From NCBI GenBank assembly GCA_001464665.1, contig LNDP01000023.1:532157-596156 (forward strand): a stretch of DNA of 64,000 bases, written 5' to 3'. The notes beneath the pieces were generated by a model. That model was not told the DNA's origin. It did not search any database and saw only the letters and a program-made list of their open reading frames with translations. The stretch comes from Acidobacteria bacterium Ga0074141 (GTDB lineage Bacteria > Acidobacteriota > Blastocatellia > Pyrinomonadales > Pyrinomonadaceae). Positions 7,837 to 17,068 of the stretch are shown here, one piece after another; position 1 is the first letter of the stretch; every line of letters starts with the position of its first letter. Both the position numbers and the translations under genes were made by a program.

Positions 7837-9192
7837 ATGAAGTGCCCCGTTTGCCGACGTGAACTTGCACCGACACTCTCCATTTGCTTTACCTGCGGAG
7901 CGATGGTCAACGACTCAGTCCGCGAGGAACTCGCCCCGAAGATCGGCCGTGTCTCGGGCCCGCTCGAGAAAAAAACAACGGACGCTCCGGCGAGCGTTAG
8001 CAACAATGGAAACGCCCCGGCGACCAAACAACCGATAGAAACGTCTCCCGCTCAAGCTCCAGCCCCGGCGAGATCCAAAACCAATTTCCTTGCACCGCGA
8101 CCGACCAGCAAAACGCTTGTGGAGTTTCAGCCAAAGGCTGCGAGCCTGCCCGAATGGCGGCTTCAGGTGCAGAATGCCGTACGCAAGCGTAATGGCATTG
8201 ATACGTCTGAGGCTGAGCGTCCAGCCGAGGTGCAGCTTGCAAAGCTACCACCGCCTGCGGCTATTGAGCAGAGGCCTGCCATTGAAGCCGCTCAAGCCGC
8301 TTCACCGGCCAACCCGATGCTTGCGAAAGCTCTTCAGCGTATCGAGACCTCGCGGCAAACATACATGCCCGGTGCGGCCGGGGCGGCCGCCGTTGCCCGA
8401 AAGCCGATCGCGGCACGACCGCTTCCGGCTCCGCCGCCAGTACAGAAAACGTATCCATTCGATCTCGTACCGGGAAAGGCCGCGGCAACGCCGGCAAAAA
8501 AAGATTCCGAGCCCGTATCAACAACGACTGCATCGCCAAAGCCGAGACTCGTTTCGTCGCTGCGGATCGAGAAAAAGAAGTACGACACGAACAAGCTTCC
8601 GCCGATCCCACAGCCGGCCGAGCTTTCGTCGAGCTTTGAATCACTTCCGGCCGCTCCGGCACTCGCCGTTGCTGCCGCTGCGGTACACACTACCTTCATC
8701 CCGGAATCGTCAGCCGAGCTATCGCCGGACGAGCTCGAGATGAGCAGGGCCTTCGAGACCAACGAGGAGCCGGAGATCTTTGACGACATTCCGCCCTTTG
8801 GGATGCGGTTTGCCGCCGGACTTTTCGACGTGCTCGCAAGCGGTTTTGGAACGCTCGTCATCCTTTCGCCGCTGATATTCGGACAGAACGCAGCCTATAC
8901 GCTCTCGCTCGGCATCGGCTTTGCGGCCGTGCTCGCCGCGTTCCTTTTCCTCTATTTGACCGCATCGCTTGCCCTCCGCGGCAAGACCCTCGGGATGTGG
9001 ATATTCTCGCTCGAGCTTATCGACGCCGAGCAGAACGCTTACCCGAACGCTCATCAGGCCGCCGTTCACTCGGCCGTCTATGTGCTCTCGCTCGCACTTT
9101 TCGGGCTCGGGTTCGTGACGATGATCTTCGATGAAGAAAAGCGGGCCGTCCACGACATCATCTCGGGAACACTTCTTGTAAAGCAGACCTAA
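7837..9192 (+). CDS. Zinc-ribbon RDD family membrane protein
   Basis: The protein has 451 residues in three parts. The N-terminus is a zinc-ribbon (MKCPVCRRELAPTLSICFTCG). A long Pro/Ala/Thr-rich, low-complexity stretch follows (about residues 45-310) and is likely disordered. The C-terminal RDD domain (about residues 315-450) opens with PPFGMRFAAGLFDVLASGFG and contains three membrane helices. RDD proteins sit in the inner membrane and some act in ion or solute exchange; the substrate here is unknown. The gene has its own promoter candidate with a palindromic operator. Confidence 0.8.
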   Translation: MKCPVCRRELAPTLSICFTCGAMVNDSVREELAPKIGRVSGPLEKKTTDAPASVSNNGNAPATKQPIETSPAQAPAPARSKTNFLAPRPTSKTLVEFQPKAASLPEWRLQVQNAVRKRNGIDTSEAERPAEVQLAKLPPPAAIEQRPAIEAAQAASPANPMLAKALQRIETSRQTYMPGAAGAAAVARKPIAARPLPAPPPVQKTYPFDLVPGKAAATPAKKDSEPVSTTTASPKPRLVSSLRIEKKKYDTNKLPPIPQPAELSSSFESLPAAPALAVAAAAVHTTFIPESSAELSPDELEMSRAFETNEEPEIFDDIPPFGMRFAAGLFDVLASGFGTLVILSPLIFGQNAAYTLSLGIGFAAVLAAFLFLYLTASLALRGKTLGMWIFSLELIDAEQNAYPNAHQAAVHSAVYVLSLALFGLGFVTMIFDEEKRAVHDIISGTLLVKQT

Positions 9193-9231
9193 CGGCTTTG
9201 GTCTTCGGGCGTGCCGTTCTAAACTTCCACA

Positions 9232-10683
9232 GTGGATCTCCGCTACATCTCTGCCGTTTGCGATGAGCTGAAAGACGCCGCACTCGGCTCAACTCTTCGC
9301 CGTGTTTTTCAGCTCGGCGACCATGCGCTCGCATTCGAGCTTGGTCGGGCCGATGGCCTTTTTCTCTTTGGAGATGGCGGATCGACCCGCCCGCGGCTTT
9401 ATCTGATCGAGCGGCAGCGTCGAGAGCTTGAGCGTTCCGCCGCGGCTACCGGTTCCTTTGCACAGTATCTTCGCAAGCATCTCTCAAATCCAAAGATCAT
9501 TCGGATCGAGCAACTCGCCGGAGAAAGGATTGTTCGGTTCGACCTCGAGCAAAGCGATGACATTGCGGACGCAAAGCAATGGTCCTTGATCTTTCAGCTA
9601 ACGGGCCGCTCGGCAAACATCTTTCTCCTCGACGATTCGGACACGATCACAATGTCGCTTCGCGAGGACCGGACCGAAGGCAGAAGGCCTGGCGATACAT
9701 ATAGCCCGCCGGAACGCATCTCGGCCGCGGCCGCATCGGATGGCGATGTTTCCGTGATCGACGGATCGGTCTCGAAGTCGCTCGATCTTCACTATAGCGA
9801 GCTCGAAGCGGAAGAAAGCTTTCGGACGCTGGCAGAGTCAACACTTCGCCGCGTAAAGAATGAGATCGGCCGGCGAACGAAGCTGGTAAAGAATCTCCGA
9901 GCCGACCTCGACCAACACGGCGACGCCGAGACCTGGAAAAAGTACGGCGATCTTCTGCTCGCAAATTCTGCGACCGCCGTAAGGCTCGAGAGCGGCTTCG
10001 CCGTCACAGACTATTTCGACGAGACCGCTCCAACGATCGAGATCCCGCACTTCGACCTGAAAACGCCCGCCGAGGCGGCCGAGAGATACTTCAAAAGATA
10101 CACAAAAGCGAGGAATGCCCGCGGCGAGATCGAAAAGCGGCTCAACGCCACCGAGACTGAACTCGAGTCGCTCCGGGCGGAGCTTGCAGAGATCGAAGCG
10201 GCCATCGAGAATCGCGACGAAGAATTTTTACGGGGAAAGACGCCAAACAAGGCCAGGGTTCAAAAAGGCTCAAAGAAGCAGGCCAAGGCTGAAGACGCCC
10301 GCACATACGCACGGGAGTTCGTGTCGTCCGATGGCTTTGAGATACTCGTCGGTAAACGATCAAAGGATAACGACCATCTTACATTCCGCATCGCCCGCTC
10401 GCTTGATACCTGGCTCCACGCCGCCGATTATCCGGGCTCGCACGTCGTGATCCGGGCGGCGGGCAAGAACGAGATCCCGCAGCGGACGCTGGTCGAGGCG
10501 GCAGAGCTTGCCGCGTTCTACAGCCAAGCGAAAGGCCACCCGAAGGCGGCCGTTCACTACACGCAAAAGAAATTCGTCAATAAACCGAAAGGTGCAGCCC
10601 CCGGCCTCGTCCGGCTCGCGAGCTTTAAAACCCTTCTCGTCGAGCCGAAGATAACGGCCAAGCAAAAGGACGCTACTCGCTGA
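9232..10683 (+). CDS. rqcH: NFACT family protein RqcH (ribosome quality control)
   Basis: Bacterial RqcH binds stalled 50S-peptidyl-tRNA complexes and, with tRNA-Ala, adds C-terminal alanine tails that mark the chain for proteolysis. The N-terminal NFACT-N region (MDLRYISAVCDEL, then FQLTGRSANIFLLD) is followed by coiled-coil segments (about residues 190-330) and the NFACT-R domain with REFVSSDGFEILVGKRSKDND and WLHAADYPGSHVVIR. At 483 residues it is shorter than the usual 550-580. The loss falls mainly in the N-terminal part, which still begins with the conserved MDLRYI-type start. The start codon is GTG. Its 3' end overlaps the convergent thioredoxin-like gene by 11 bp. Confidence 0.88.
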   Translation: MDLRYISAVCDELKDAALGSTLRRVFQLGDHALAFELGRADGLFLFGDGGSTRPRLYLIERQRRELERSAAATGSFAQYLRKHLSNPKIIRIEQLAGERIVRFDLEQSDDIADAKQWSLIFQLTGRSANIFLLDDSDTITMSLREDRTEGRRPGDTYSPPERISAAAASDGDVSVIDGSVSKSLDLHYSELEAEESFRTLAESTLRRVKNEIGRRTKLVKNLRADLDQHGDAETWKKYGDLLLANSATAVRLESGFAVTDYFDETAPTIEIPHFDLKTPAEAAERYFKRYTKARNARGEIEKRLNATETELESLRAELAEIEAAIENRDEEFLRGKTPNKARVQKGSKKQAKAEDARTYAREFVSSDGFEILVGKRSKDNDHLTFRIARSLDTWLHAADYPGSHVVIRAAGKNEIPQRTLVEAAELAAFYSQAKGHPKAAVHYTQKKFVNKPKGAAPGLVRLASFKTLLVEPKITAKQKDATR

Positions 10684-11290
10684 CGAGAGTCGCCACCGTC
10701 TCCTTCATTTTTTTGATCTCGGTCGGGCTCGCTCCCTTAAATACACCCCGCATCCTTCCCTCGCGGTCAACCACCACGCTTAGCGGAACGCCGGCAAACT
10801 TCGCGACCCGAGCATATTCATCGGTCGTCTCGTTGCTTATCCGTACCAGTTCGTAGTTCAGGCTCATCGTCCCGGCAAACTCCTTCATTTTGCCAAAGTC
10901 CTCAGGCTGCATATCGTCGTTACCGACGTTAAGGCCGACGACCTGAAACCCCTTATCGCGATATTCATCCTGAAGCTTGACCAGTTCCGGCATCTCCACC
11001 CTGCACGGCTGGCACCAGATGGCCCAAAGGTTAAGCAGGAGCACTTTGCCCTTGCGGTCCTCAACGGTAAATGACGAGCCACCCTCGATCTCCATCGGAG
11101 CCTTTGCCAGCGACGAGGCAAGCATCGGGTAATCCGACTTTGCACCGTCGGGCCAGGTCATATTCGGTTTATTATCGCCGTTTGCGGCAGTATCGGCCGA
11201 ACCGGACGCCCCACAACTTGCAAGCGAGCCCGCCCCAAAAACAGCCAGCGTAAAAAATGCGAAAGCTTTCAAAACTTCTCTTTTTATCAT
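10673..11290 (-). CDS. TlpA-like thioredoxin lipoprotein
   Basis: This is a periplasm-facing thiol-disulfide protein. The signal peptide ends in a lipobox (SLASC, Cys at about residue 26), so it should be membrane-anchored through lipid. The thioredoxin fold has the active site WCQPC (residues 92-96), preceded by KVLLLNLWAI and followed by VEMPELVKL; a cis-Pro loop is seen as GVPLSVVVDREG. TlpA/ResA relatives reduce apocytochrome c or keep cysteines of exported proteins reduced; the client here is not evident. The gene overlaps the FHA-ABC transporter by 4 bp (ATGA) and is probably co-translated with it. Confidence 0.88.
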   Translation of the reverse strand: MIKREVLKAFAFFTLAVFGAGSLASCGASGSADTAANGDNKPNMTWPDGAKSDYPMLASSLAKAPMEIEGGSSFTVEDRKGKVLLLNLWAIWCQPCRVEMPELVKLQDEYRDKGFQVVGLNVGNDDMQPEDFGKMKEFAGTMSLNYELVRISNETTDEYARVAKFAGVPLSVVVDREGRMRGVFKGASPTEIKKMKETVATLVSE

Positions 11291-14200
11291 TTCGAATCCT
11301 TTAATCTAAGTGCGATCAGCGATGAAAATACCAATATCCAAAACATTAACATCAGAACCAACTGGTTCAAAACATCGCTCATCCAGGGGTGAAGGAACGT
11401 AACATAACCGCTCAGGTCGGACGGCACTTTCTTTATCTCCGGCACTTTCAGCCTCTCGCCGAGCGGATCCGGATCGCCGGGAGCAACTCCGTCGGGCCCG
11501 AGCCGCTTGTAATTCTCGATATCCCTTTCAGCTTTTTCGATCAGCTTATCGTTCTCGGTTTCAATGAACTTATAAAGCCCTTGGCCCTTCGTCGGCCCGC
11601 GAGGGTCGGCACCTTCTACCTCAAGCGTATCGAGCGTCGAGAATCGCTTGATGGTATCGAACGACCAGGACGACGGCATCGTCAGGCCTACTACTTTACT
11701 TATGCCCGCGGGAACGCCGACTATTCCCGAAAAAAGTATCTGCGGAACCAGTATCAGCGGCACAAGGCTCGTCGCCATCTCTCCTGTCCGGACGACGGTC
11801 GAGATGAAAAGCCCGAGAGCAACGCCGATCAAGCCTGTCAGTATCGTCGCCCAGAGCTGCGGGATACCGAACAGCTCGCCCGGCATCGGCATCAGCCCGA
11901 CGAGATCAAAGAACTTCAGCGGCCCGAAAAGCAGGATGCACTGAACCGAGACGATCAAACCAAGCACAAAGAGCTTTGATGCCAAATACGGGAGAATTCC
12001 GAGATTGAACATCCGCTCGCGGCGGTAAACGGGGCGTTCGCGAATTATCTCGCGAGCGGCGACCGCCGTACCGAACCAGATAGAGACGATCGCCAGGATG
12101 AAGTAAACAAAGTCACGCGGCTGCTCCGCGCCCAACACGAGAAACGTCATCAAGGCGATGATCGGCGCCTGCAGAAATATCACCGCGAGGTTTAGCTTAT
12201 CCTTCGCGAGCACCTCGATGTAGCGTCGCGAGAGCGTCAGGAATTGGCGGATCGAGCCAAAAATGCCGAGCCTCGGGCCCTTTCCCGGCCGCGAGGATTC
12301 GACCGCCCCAATTTGTTTCAGCGGTTCCTCGATGAATTCGCGATGTATTGGAGTCTCGGCAAATTTCCGACGCCAGGTTTCCGCGACTCCGCCAGCGATC
12401 GCCGATCGATCTGCCGAGGACCGATCAGCCGCCTCGCGTTCGATCGGCTCTTCGAGCTTGTCATACAGCTCACGGAAGGTCGCAGCCCCAAAGTGCTTGA
12501 GCGCATCGGCCGGCGGGCCAAAATAAACGAGCTTCCCGAGCATCAGCACGGCGATCTTGTCGAACATCGCGACGTTCTCCATCGCATGCGTCGTCATGAC
12601 GACCGTCCGCCCCGATTCTGCGATCTGGCGGAAGAGCTGCATTATGCGAAATTCTGTCGCCGGATCAAGCCCCGAGGTCGGCTCGTCAAGAAAGATCGCC
12701 GAGGGCCGCGTCAGCAGTTCGACGGCGATCGAGACCCGCTTTCGCTGCCCGCCTGAAAGCTTGTTCACCGGCAGGTCCCGTCGGTCCGTCAACCCGGTAA
12801 CGTCGAGCACTTCGTCGATCGTCTTTTTTATTTCGGCGGGAGAAGCGTCCTTTGAAAGCCTCAACTTCGCGATGTAATAGAGCGTCCGGTAAACCGTGAT
12901 CTCGCGGTGAATTATGTCGTCCTGCGGCACGTAGCCGATCGATTGCTTGAGCGAATGAAAGTGACGGCGAAGGTCAAGATCATTGAAAAGTACGCTGCCT
13001 TCCGTCGCCGGGCGAACGCCGCACATCGCCTCCATCAAGGTGCTCTTTCCCGCACCCGAAGGCCCGAGCAAGCCGACGAATTCGTTCGGCTGGATCGAAA
13101 GCGAGATGCCATCGAGAAGCCGTGCCTTTGTGCCCCCGAACCGGCCTTTGATGTCGTGCGAAACGGCGACGACGTCGATCCGGGTCTTTGTCCGGGCATC
13201 AAAAACGCCGAGTGTCCCGGCCGCATCAACGCGTAGCGAGAAGGCACCGACCTGGACGAAATCGCCGACGCCGACCGGCTGTTTCGTCACCCGATTGCCG
13301 TTGATGAAAGTGCCGTTTGTCGAACCGAGATCCTCGACCAAAATACCCTGCCCGCTTCGACTGAATCGCGCGTGGCGATTCGAGATCTGCAGCCCATCGA
13401 GCCGCACCTCGCAGCCCTCGGCCCGCCCGACCGTTATCGATCCGCCATCCGGGATCGTTTTCGAAGAAATCAATTGTGCCGCAGCCGGATCAGTTCCTTT
13501 CAACCCGCCCGTGGGGTCGAGTTTTAGCACCATCGTCCGTTGGCCTGCGTCATCGGCCCGAAACTGCGGCGACGACGGTGGCTTCGGCGGTGCAACACTT
13601 TTCCCGCCTTGCAAGCGAAGGATCGGCCCGCCGCTCCCGAACTGGATCTCATCGCCCGACGCCAACGGCCGAATCGCACTTATGCGCGTGCCATTGACCA
13701 GAGTGCCGTTAAAGCTGTTGTTATCCGCCAGAAGCAGTTGCCCATTCTCTAAGCGGATCTCCGCATGCCGCCGTGAAACGGTCGCCGACGAAGCGTCGAA
13801 GATGATATCGCAGCCGGGGTCGCGCCCGACCCAAACGGACGCGGACCTGATCTGAAAGGGCTCACGCGACCTATCGGAAACAAACTCAAGTGCAAGGCCC
13901 GCTTGCGAGGTCGGCTGGGCGACCGCAGGTGGAACCGGCACCTGGACCTTCGGTGCAGAATCCCACGCCGGCGGTGGCGTCGGTATCCCCGGTGCGGGCT
14001 CTGGTGGCGGAGGAGCGAGAACAGGTTTAGGCTCGGCCGTTCGTACTTCTTCGAAAGAGACGACGCGTATCTTCGGTCCATTAGTGCCGAACTGAACTAC
14101 ACTTCCGGGGGCAAGCTCGCGAGGATATGAAATGCGTTCTCCGTTGAGGAAGATCCCGTAACTCGACCCTAGGTCCTCGATGTACCACGCGCCGTTCATC

Positions 14201-14361
14201 CAGTGAAAAGCGCCGTGTTTTCGAGAAACCATCGGAAACCGCTTTGCGTCAAAGGCGATATCGCACTCATCCGCATCGCGGCCGGCGAGCACGACATCCT
14301 TCGTGTATGAGGATTCGTTGCGAAGTCCGCCTTCGAATTCTTCTGCAAGAGAAATGAACAT
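11287..14361 (-). CDS. Triple-FHA ABC transporter (ATPase and permease fused)
   Basis: The protein has 1024 residues. Three forkhead-associated domains, which bind phosphothreonine peptides, lie at about residues 5-100, 165-245 and 300-375; each has a GR...S(R/N)(K/R)HA core and an NG motif. An ABC ATPase follows: Walker A GPSGAGKST near 435, signature LSGGQRKR near 530, Walker B IFLDEPTSGLD near 555 and a switch His in VMTTHAMEN. The C-terminal 320 residues form an ABC-2 (ABCG-like) permease with about six helices. The layout suggests an exporter whose assembly or gating responds to Ser/Thr phosphorylation. A Ser/Thr kinase is encoded 5 kb away. The substrate is unknown. Confidence 0.92.
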   Translation of the reverse strand: MFISLAEEFEGGLRNESSYTKDVVLAGRDADECDIAFDAKRFPMVSRKHGAFHWMNGAWYIEDLGSSYGIFLNGERISYPRELAPGSVVQFGTNGPKIRVVSFEEVRTAEPKPVLAPPPPEPAPGIPTPPPAWDSAPKVQVPVPPAVAQPTSQAGLALEFVSDRSREPFQIRSASVWVGRDPGCDIIFDASSATVSRRHAEIRLENGQLLLADNNSFNGTLVNGTRISAIRPLASGDEIQFGSGGPILRLQGGKSVAPPKPPSSPQFRADDAGQRTMVLKLDPTGGLKGTDPAAAQLISSKTIPDGGSITVGRAEGCEVRLDGLQISNRHARFSRSGQGILVEDLGSTNGTFINGNRVTKQPVGVGDFVQVGAFSLRVDAAGTLGVFDARTKTRIDVVAVSHDIKGRFGGTKARLLDGISLSIQPNEFVGLLGPSGAGKSTLMEAMCGVRPATEGSVLFNDLDLRRHFHSLKQSIGYVPQDDIIHREITVYRTLYYIAKLRLSKDASPAEIKKTIDEVLDVTGLTDRRDLPVNKLSGGQRKRVSIAVELLTRPSAIFLDEPTSGLDPATEFRIMQLFRQIAESGRTVVMTTHAMENVAMFDKIAVLMLGKLVYFGPPADALKHFGAATFRELYDKLEEPIEREAADRSSADRSAIAGGVAETWRRKFAETPIHREFIEEPLKQIGAVESSRPGKGPRLGIFGSIRQFLTLSRRYIEVLAKDKLNLAVIFLQAPIIALMTFLVLGAEQPRDFVYFILAIVSIWFGTAVAAREIIRERPVYRRERMFNLGILPYLASKLFVLGLIVSVQCILLFGPLKFFDLVGLMPMPGELFGIPQLWATILTGLIGVALGLFISTVVRTGEMATSLVPLILVPQILFSGIVGVPAGISKVVGLTMPSSWSFDTIKRFSTLDTLEVEGADPRGPTKGQGLYKFIETENDKLIEKAERDIENYKRLGPDGVAPGDPDPLGERLKVPEIKKVPSDLSGYVTFLHPWMSDVLNQLVLMLMFWILVFSSLIALRLKDSK

Positions 14362-14669
14362 TTATTCCGGGGTCAGGTATTGATCTTCCGATGAGATTCT
14401 AACAAAACAATATTGGTTTAAGAATCTGCGGACCACGCATTCCGGTATTAAGTCCGCGTACGTGGGCATTTTGCCCCGCATTGCCCCATTTTTCCTCAGC
14501 ATTTTGCCACCCCGGCCAGCCGTTTACAACGTTTTTGTAAGTTTAATTGTTGCAATATATGCACTTGTCTCGGGCCCTGTCGGGTTCTTTTGGCGGAATA
14601 CGATTTGCAAAAGAGTGAGGGGCGAGCTAGCTTTATGCCCGCTCAGCCAGTTCGAAACGGTAAGTTCTA
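14362..14669. other. Divergent intergenic region with short repeats
   Basis: This 308-bp gap separates the divergent FHA-ABC and histidine kinase genes. It holds a perfect inverted repeat TTACAA-N5-TTGTAA (14524-14540) and GCATTTTGCC direct repeats at 14466 and 14499, 33 bp apart, with a related GCATTGCC at 14478. These could be regulator sites for either gene. No convincing promoter hexamers or RNA gene were seen. Confidence 0.35.
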
Positions 14670-16043
14670 ATGAACGTCACGGAAACTCCCACAGAGGCGC
14701 TTACTGCGCCTTTCCCGTCAGCGGGGTTTGCGGCCTACGGCACCGCGTGCCCGATGCCGAAGGTCCTGATCGTAGATGACTCTGCGGTCGTTCGAACGTC
14801 GTTTCGTAAATATTTGGAAGAAACATACGAATGCTTTGAGGCCGAATCGGCTCTTGAGGCGATCGGGTTACTTCGCAGGGAAACATTTGACATCGTCATC
14901 ACCGACATAATCATGCCGGGGCTTTCGGGGATCGAATTGCTTCGGAAGATCGTCGAGGAACATAAAGATACGCCGGTTCTCGTCGTTTCCGGTGTTGACC
15001 GGCCGCAGCGAGCTCTTGATGCCGTCAGGCTCGGAGCTGCCGATTATTTGATAAAGCCGTGCGACCCGGAAGTGCTGATGCTTACCGTCGAAAGGGCACT
15101 CGAGCGAAGCACTCTGCTCAAGAGCGCAAAGCAGTATAAGCGTGATCTTGAGATTCGGAATCAAGAACTGCTCCGGAAAAAGGAACAGCTTGAACGCCTG
15201 CAGGCTCAGATAATCCACAGCGAGAAAATGGCCTCGATCGGCCAGCTCGCCGCCGGCATCGCTCATGAATTGAATAACCCAGTAGGTTTTCTTTACGGGA
15301 ACCTGGACCTGCTCAGAGTCTATCTGGCAGACATCCTGAAACTTGTTCTTTTTTACGATTCGCTCGACCTTGAGGCCTCGGCCGCCGAACAGGCAGCGAA
15401 AATAAAAGAAGATATCGCGTTCGAACAAACGATTGTCGATCTCGACTCTGTGCTTTCAGACTGCCGCGACGGAGCGGAACGGGTTCGTGACATCGTACAG
15501 AACCTTCGGACTTTTTCTCGCCTCGATGAGGCCGAGTTCAAAAAGACCGACCTGCACGAAGGAATAGAATCCACTATCCGTATATTGTCGCGGTATTTCA
15601 GTGGGGGGACAGTTCGCCTATTGCGGGAATATGGCGAGCTTCCTCCCATTGACGCTTTTGCCGCACAGTTGAATCAGGTCTGGACCAACCTCCTCGTCAA
15701 TGCGGCACAAGCTGTTGAGAAGGACGGCGGCACGGTCACCATCAAAACATATTGCTCCGGCGATGATGCCGTGGTTGAGATAACCGACGACGGCGTCGGG
15801 ATGACAACGGAAGTTCTCGGCCGGATATTCGACCCATTCTTTACGACCAAAGCGGTCGGGGAAGGGACCGGACTCGGCCTCTCGATCTCATTTGGCATCG
15901 TTGAGCGCCATTGCGGCCGGATCGAAGTGGAATCAAAGCCAGGCGAGGGCAGCATCTTCCGGGTCCGCCTGCCGCGAAACGCAGACCCTCGGCGAGGACG
16001 CCCGGAAGAAATTGAAGTGGGGAATTACGACTATGCAGTATAA
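14670..16043 (+). CDS. Response regulator-histidine kinase hybrid
   Basis: A soluble 457-residue signalling protein. The N-terminal receiver domain (about residues 30-145) carries the acidic pair DD at 36-37, phospho-acceptor Asp79 (ITDIIMP) and the conserved Lys in LIKP. A coiled-coil leads to the dimerisation/His-transfer box, with phospho-His at residue 199 (GIAHELNNP). The HATPase domain has the N box (QVWTNLLVNAAQAV), G1 (DDGVGM) and G2 (GEGTGLGLSIS). No membrane helix is present, so it senses through its receiver or partners. The 3' end overlaps the next response regulator by 11 bp, so the two should form one phosphorelay. Confidence 0.9.
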   Translation: MNVTETPTEALTAPFPSAGFAAYGTACPMPKVLIVDDSAVVRTSFRKYLEETYECFEAESALEAIGLLRRETFDIVITDIIMPGLSGIELLRKIVEEHKDTPVLVVSGVDRPQRALDAVRLGAADYLIKPCDPEVLMLTVERALERSTLLKSAKQYKRDLEIRNQELLRKKEQLERLQAQIIHSEKMASIGQLAAGIAHELNNPVGFLYGNLDLLRVYLADILKLVLFYDSLDLEASAAEQAAKIKEDIAFEQTIVDLDSVLSDCRDGAERVRDIVQNLRTFSRLDEAEFKKTDLHEGIESTIRILSRYFSGGTVRLLREYGELPPIDAFAAQLNQVWTNLLVNAAQAVEKDGGTVTIKTYCSGDDAVVEITDDGVGMTTEVLGRIFDPFFTTKAVGEGTGLGLSISFGIVERHCGRIEVESKPGEGSIFRVRLPRNADPRRGRPEEIEVGNYDYAV

Positions 16044-17052
16044 GATCTTGTTCGTTGATGATGAGACAGCAAATCTCCGTTTGCTTGAGAGACTTTTCCG
16101 TGGCCAGTATGAAGTGATCTCGGCAGCCTCGGGCAGCGAGGCGCTTGCGCTGATGGAGGTTCACGACATCGCGCTTATCATCTCAGATCAGCGAATGCCT
16201 GGGATGACCGGGATCGAATTCCTCAAACGAGCCGCTCAGCTCCGCCCGCAAACGGTCCGGATAATGCTAACAGGCTATACAGATGCCGAAGCTCTCGTCG
16301 AAGCCATTAACTCAGGCGTCGTCTATAAATACATTGCAAAGCCCTGGATCAACGAGGACCTTCAGTTGACGGCCGTCCGAGCTCTTCAGCACTTTGAAAC
16401 ACTTAAGGGCCAGCGGCAACTCCAAATGCAGAATGAACGGCTGCGAACTCGGCTTCGTTCAATGCGCGATGGGCTTGTTAATGTACTCTCCGAAATGGTC
16501 GATATGAAAGACCCGCTCGCACGAAGGCACGCCGAACGCGTCCGCGATTATGCGGTCGAACTCGGCCGTCGGCTCGACCTTTCCGGTTCCGATCTGCAGT
16601 CGCTCGCGACCGCGGCCTTTGTCCATGAGGTGGTCGACGTCAGAATTCCCGCCCACATCCTCGCAAAGAACGGCTCGGCCAGCGAGATGGAAAATCAATT
16701 GATCCGTCGTAGCTTCGATCTTGGTGTTCAAATGCTTGAGGATCTGCCGGAACTCGAAGAGGTCGTTGCTGTGCTCAAGTTTGTCCACGAGCGTTTCGAC
16801 GGGAGCGGTTTTCCGAATGGTTTCGCCGCTGAGCAGATCCCGATCGCCGCACGGATAATTGCCGTTGCCGACCTTTACGATTCGCTGACGAACCCGCGAA
16901 ATGGTGAAAAGCCTCTGACGAACGACGAAGCGATCGCCTATCTGATCGCCCGGTCCGGCCGCGAACTCGACCCGAACATAGTTCGGACAGCCGCCGAGCG
17001 GCGCGGAGCGTTCTTACCGGCAGCATCGCAACCGGTTCCCGTTTTCGCTTAA
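16033..17052 (+). CDS. Response regulator with degenerate HD-GYP-like output domain
   Basis: The 339-residue protein starts at MQYKILFVDDE; the frame is open further upstream inside the kinase gene, but this ATG begins the receiver domain exactly. Asp52 is the likely phosphorylation site and KPW supplies the conserved Lys. Residues about 140-330 resemble the HD-GYP phosphodiesterase family that degrades cyclic-di-GMP: MKDPLARRHAERV, FVHEVVDVRIP and VHERFDGSGFP. The signature HD is HE at 198-199, GYP is GFP, and the central HP...G motif is missing. Catalysis is therefore doubtful, and the domain may act as a binding or sensing module. Confidence 0.85.
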   Translation: MQYKILFVDDETANLRLLERLFRGQYEVISAASGSEALALMEVHDIALIISDQRMPGMTGIEFLKRAAQLRPQTVRIMLTGYTDAEALVEAINSGVVYKYIAKPWINEDLQLTAVRALQHFETLKGQRQLQMQNERLRTRLRSMRDGLVNVLSEMVDMKDPLARRHAERVRDYAVELGRRLDLSGSDLQSLATAAFVHEVVDVRIPAHILAKNGSASEMENQLIRRSFDLGVQMLEDLPELEEVVAVLKFVHERFDGSGFPNGFAAEQIPIAARIIAVADLYDSLTNPRNGEKPLTNDEAIAYLIARSGRELDPNIVRTAAERRGAFLPAASQPVPVFA

Positions 17053-17068
17053 ACTATTTATTTAGGTG

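Noticed and set aside
14590-14613. Sigma54-like promoter (TTGGCGG ... TTGCA) before the histidine kinase
   Set aside because: The spacing between the GG and GC elements is about three bases too long for a sigma54 promoter.
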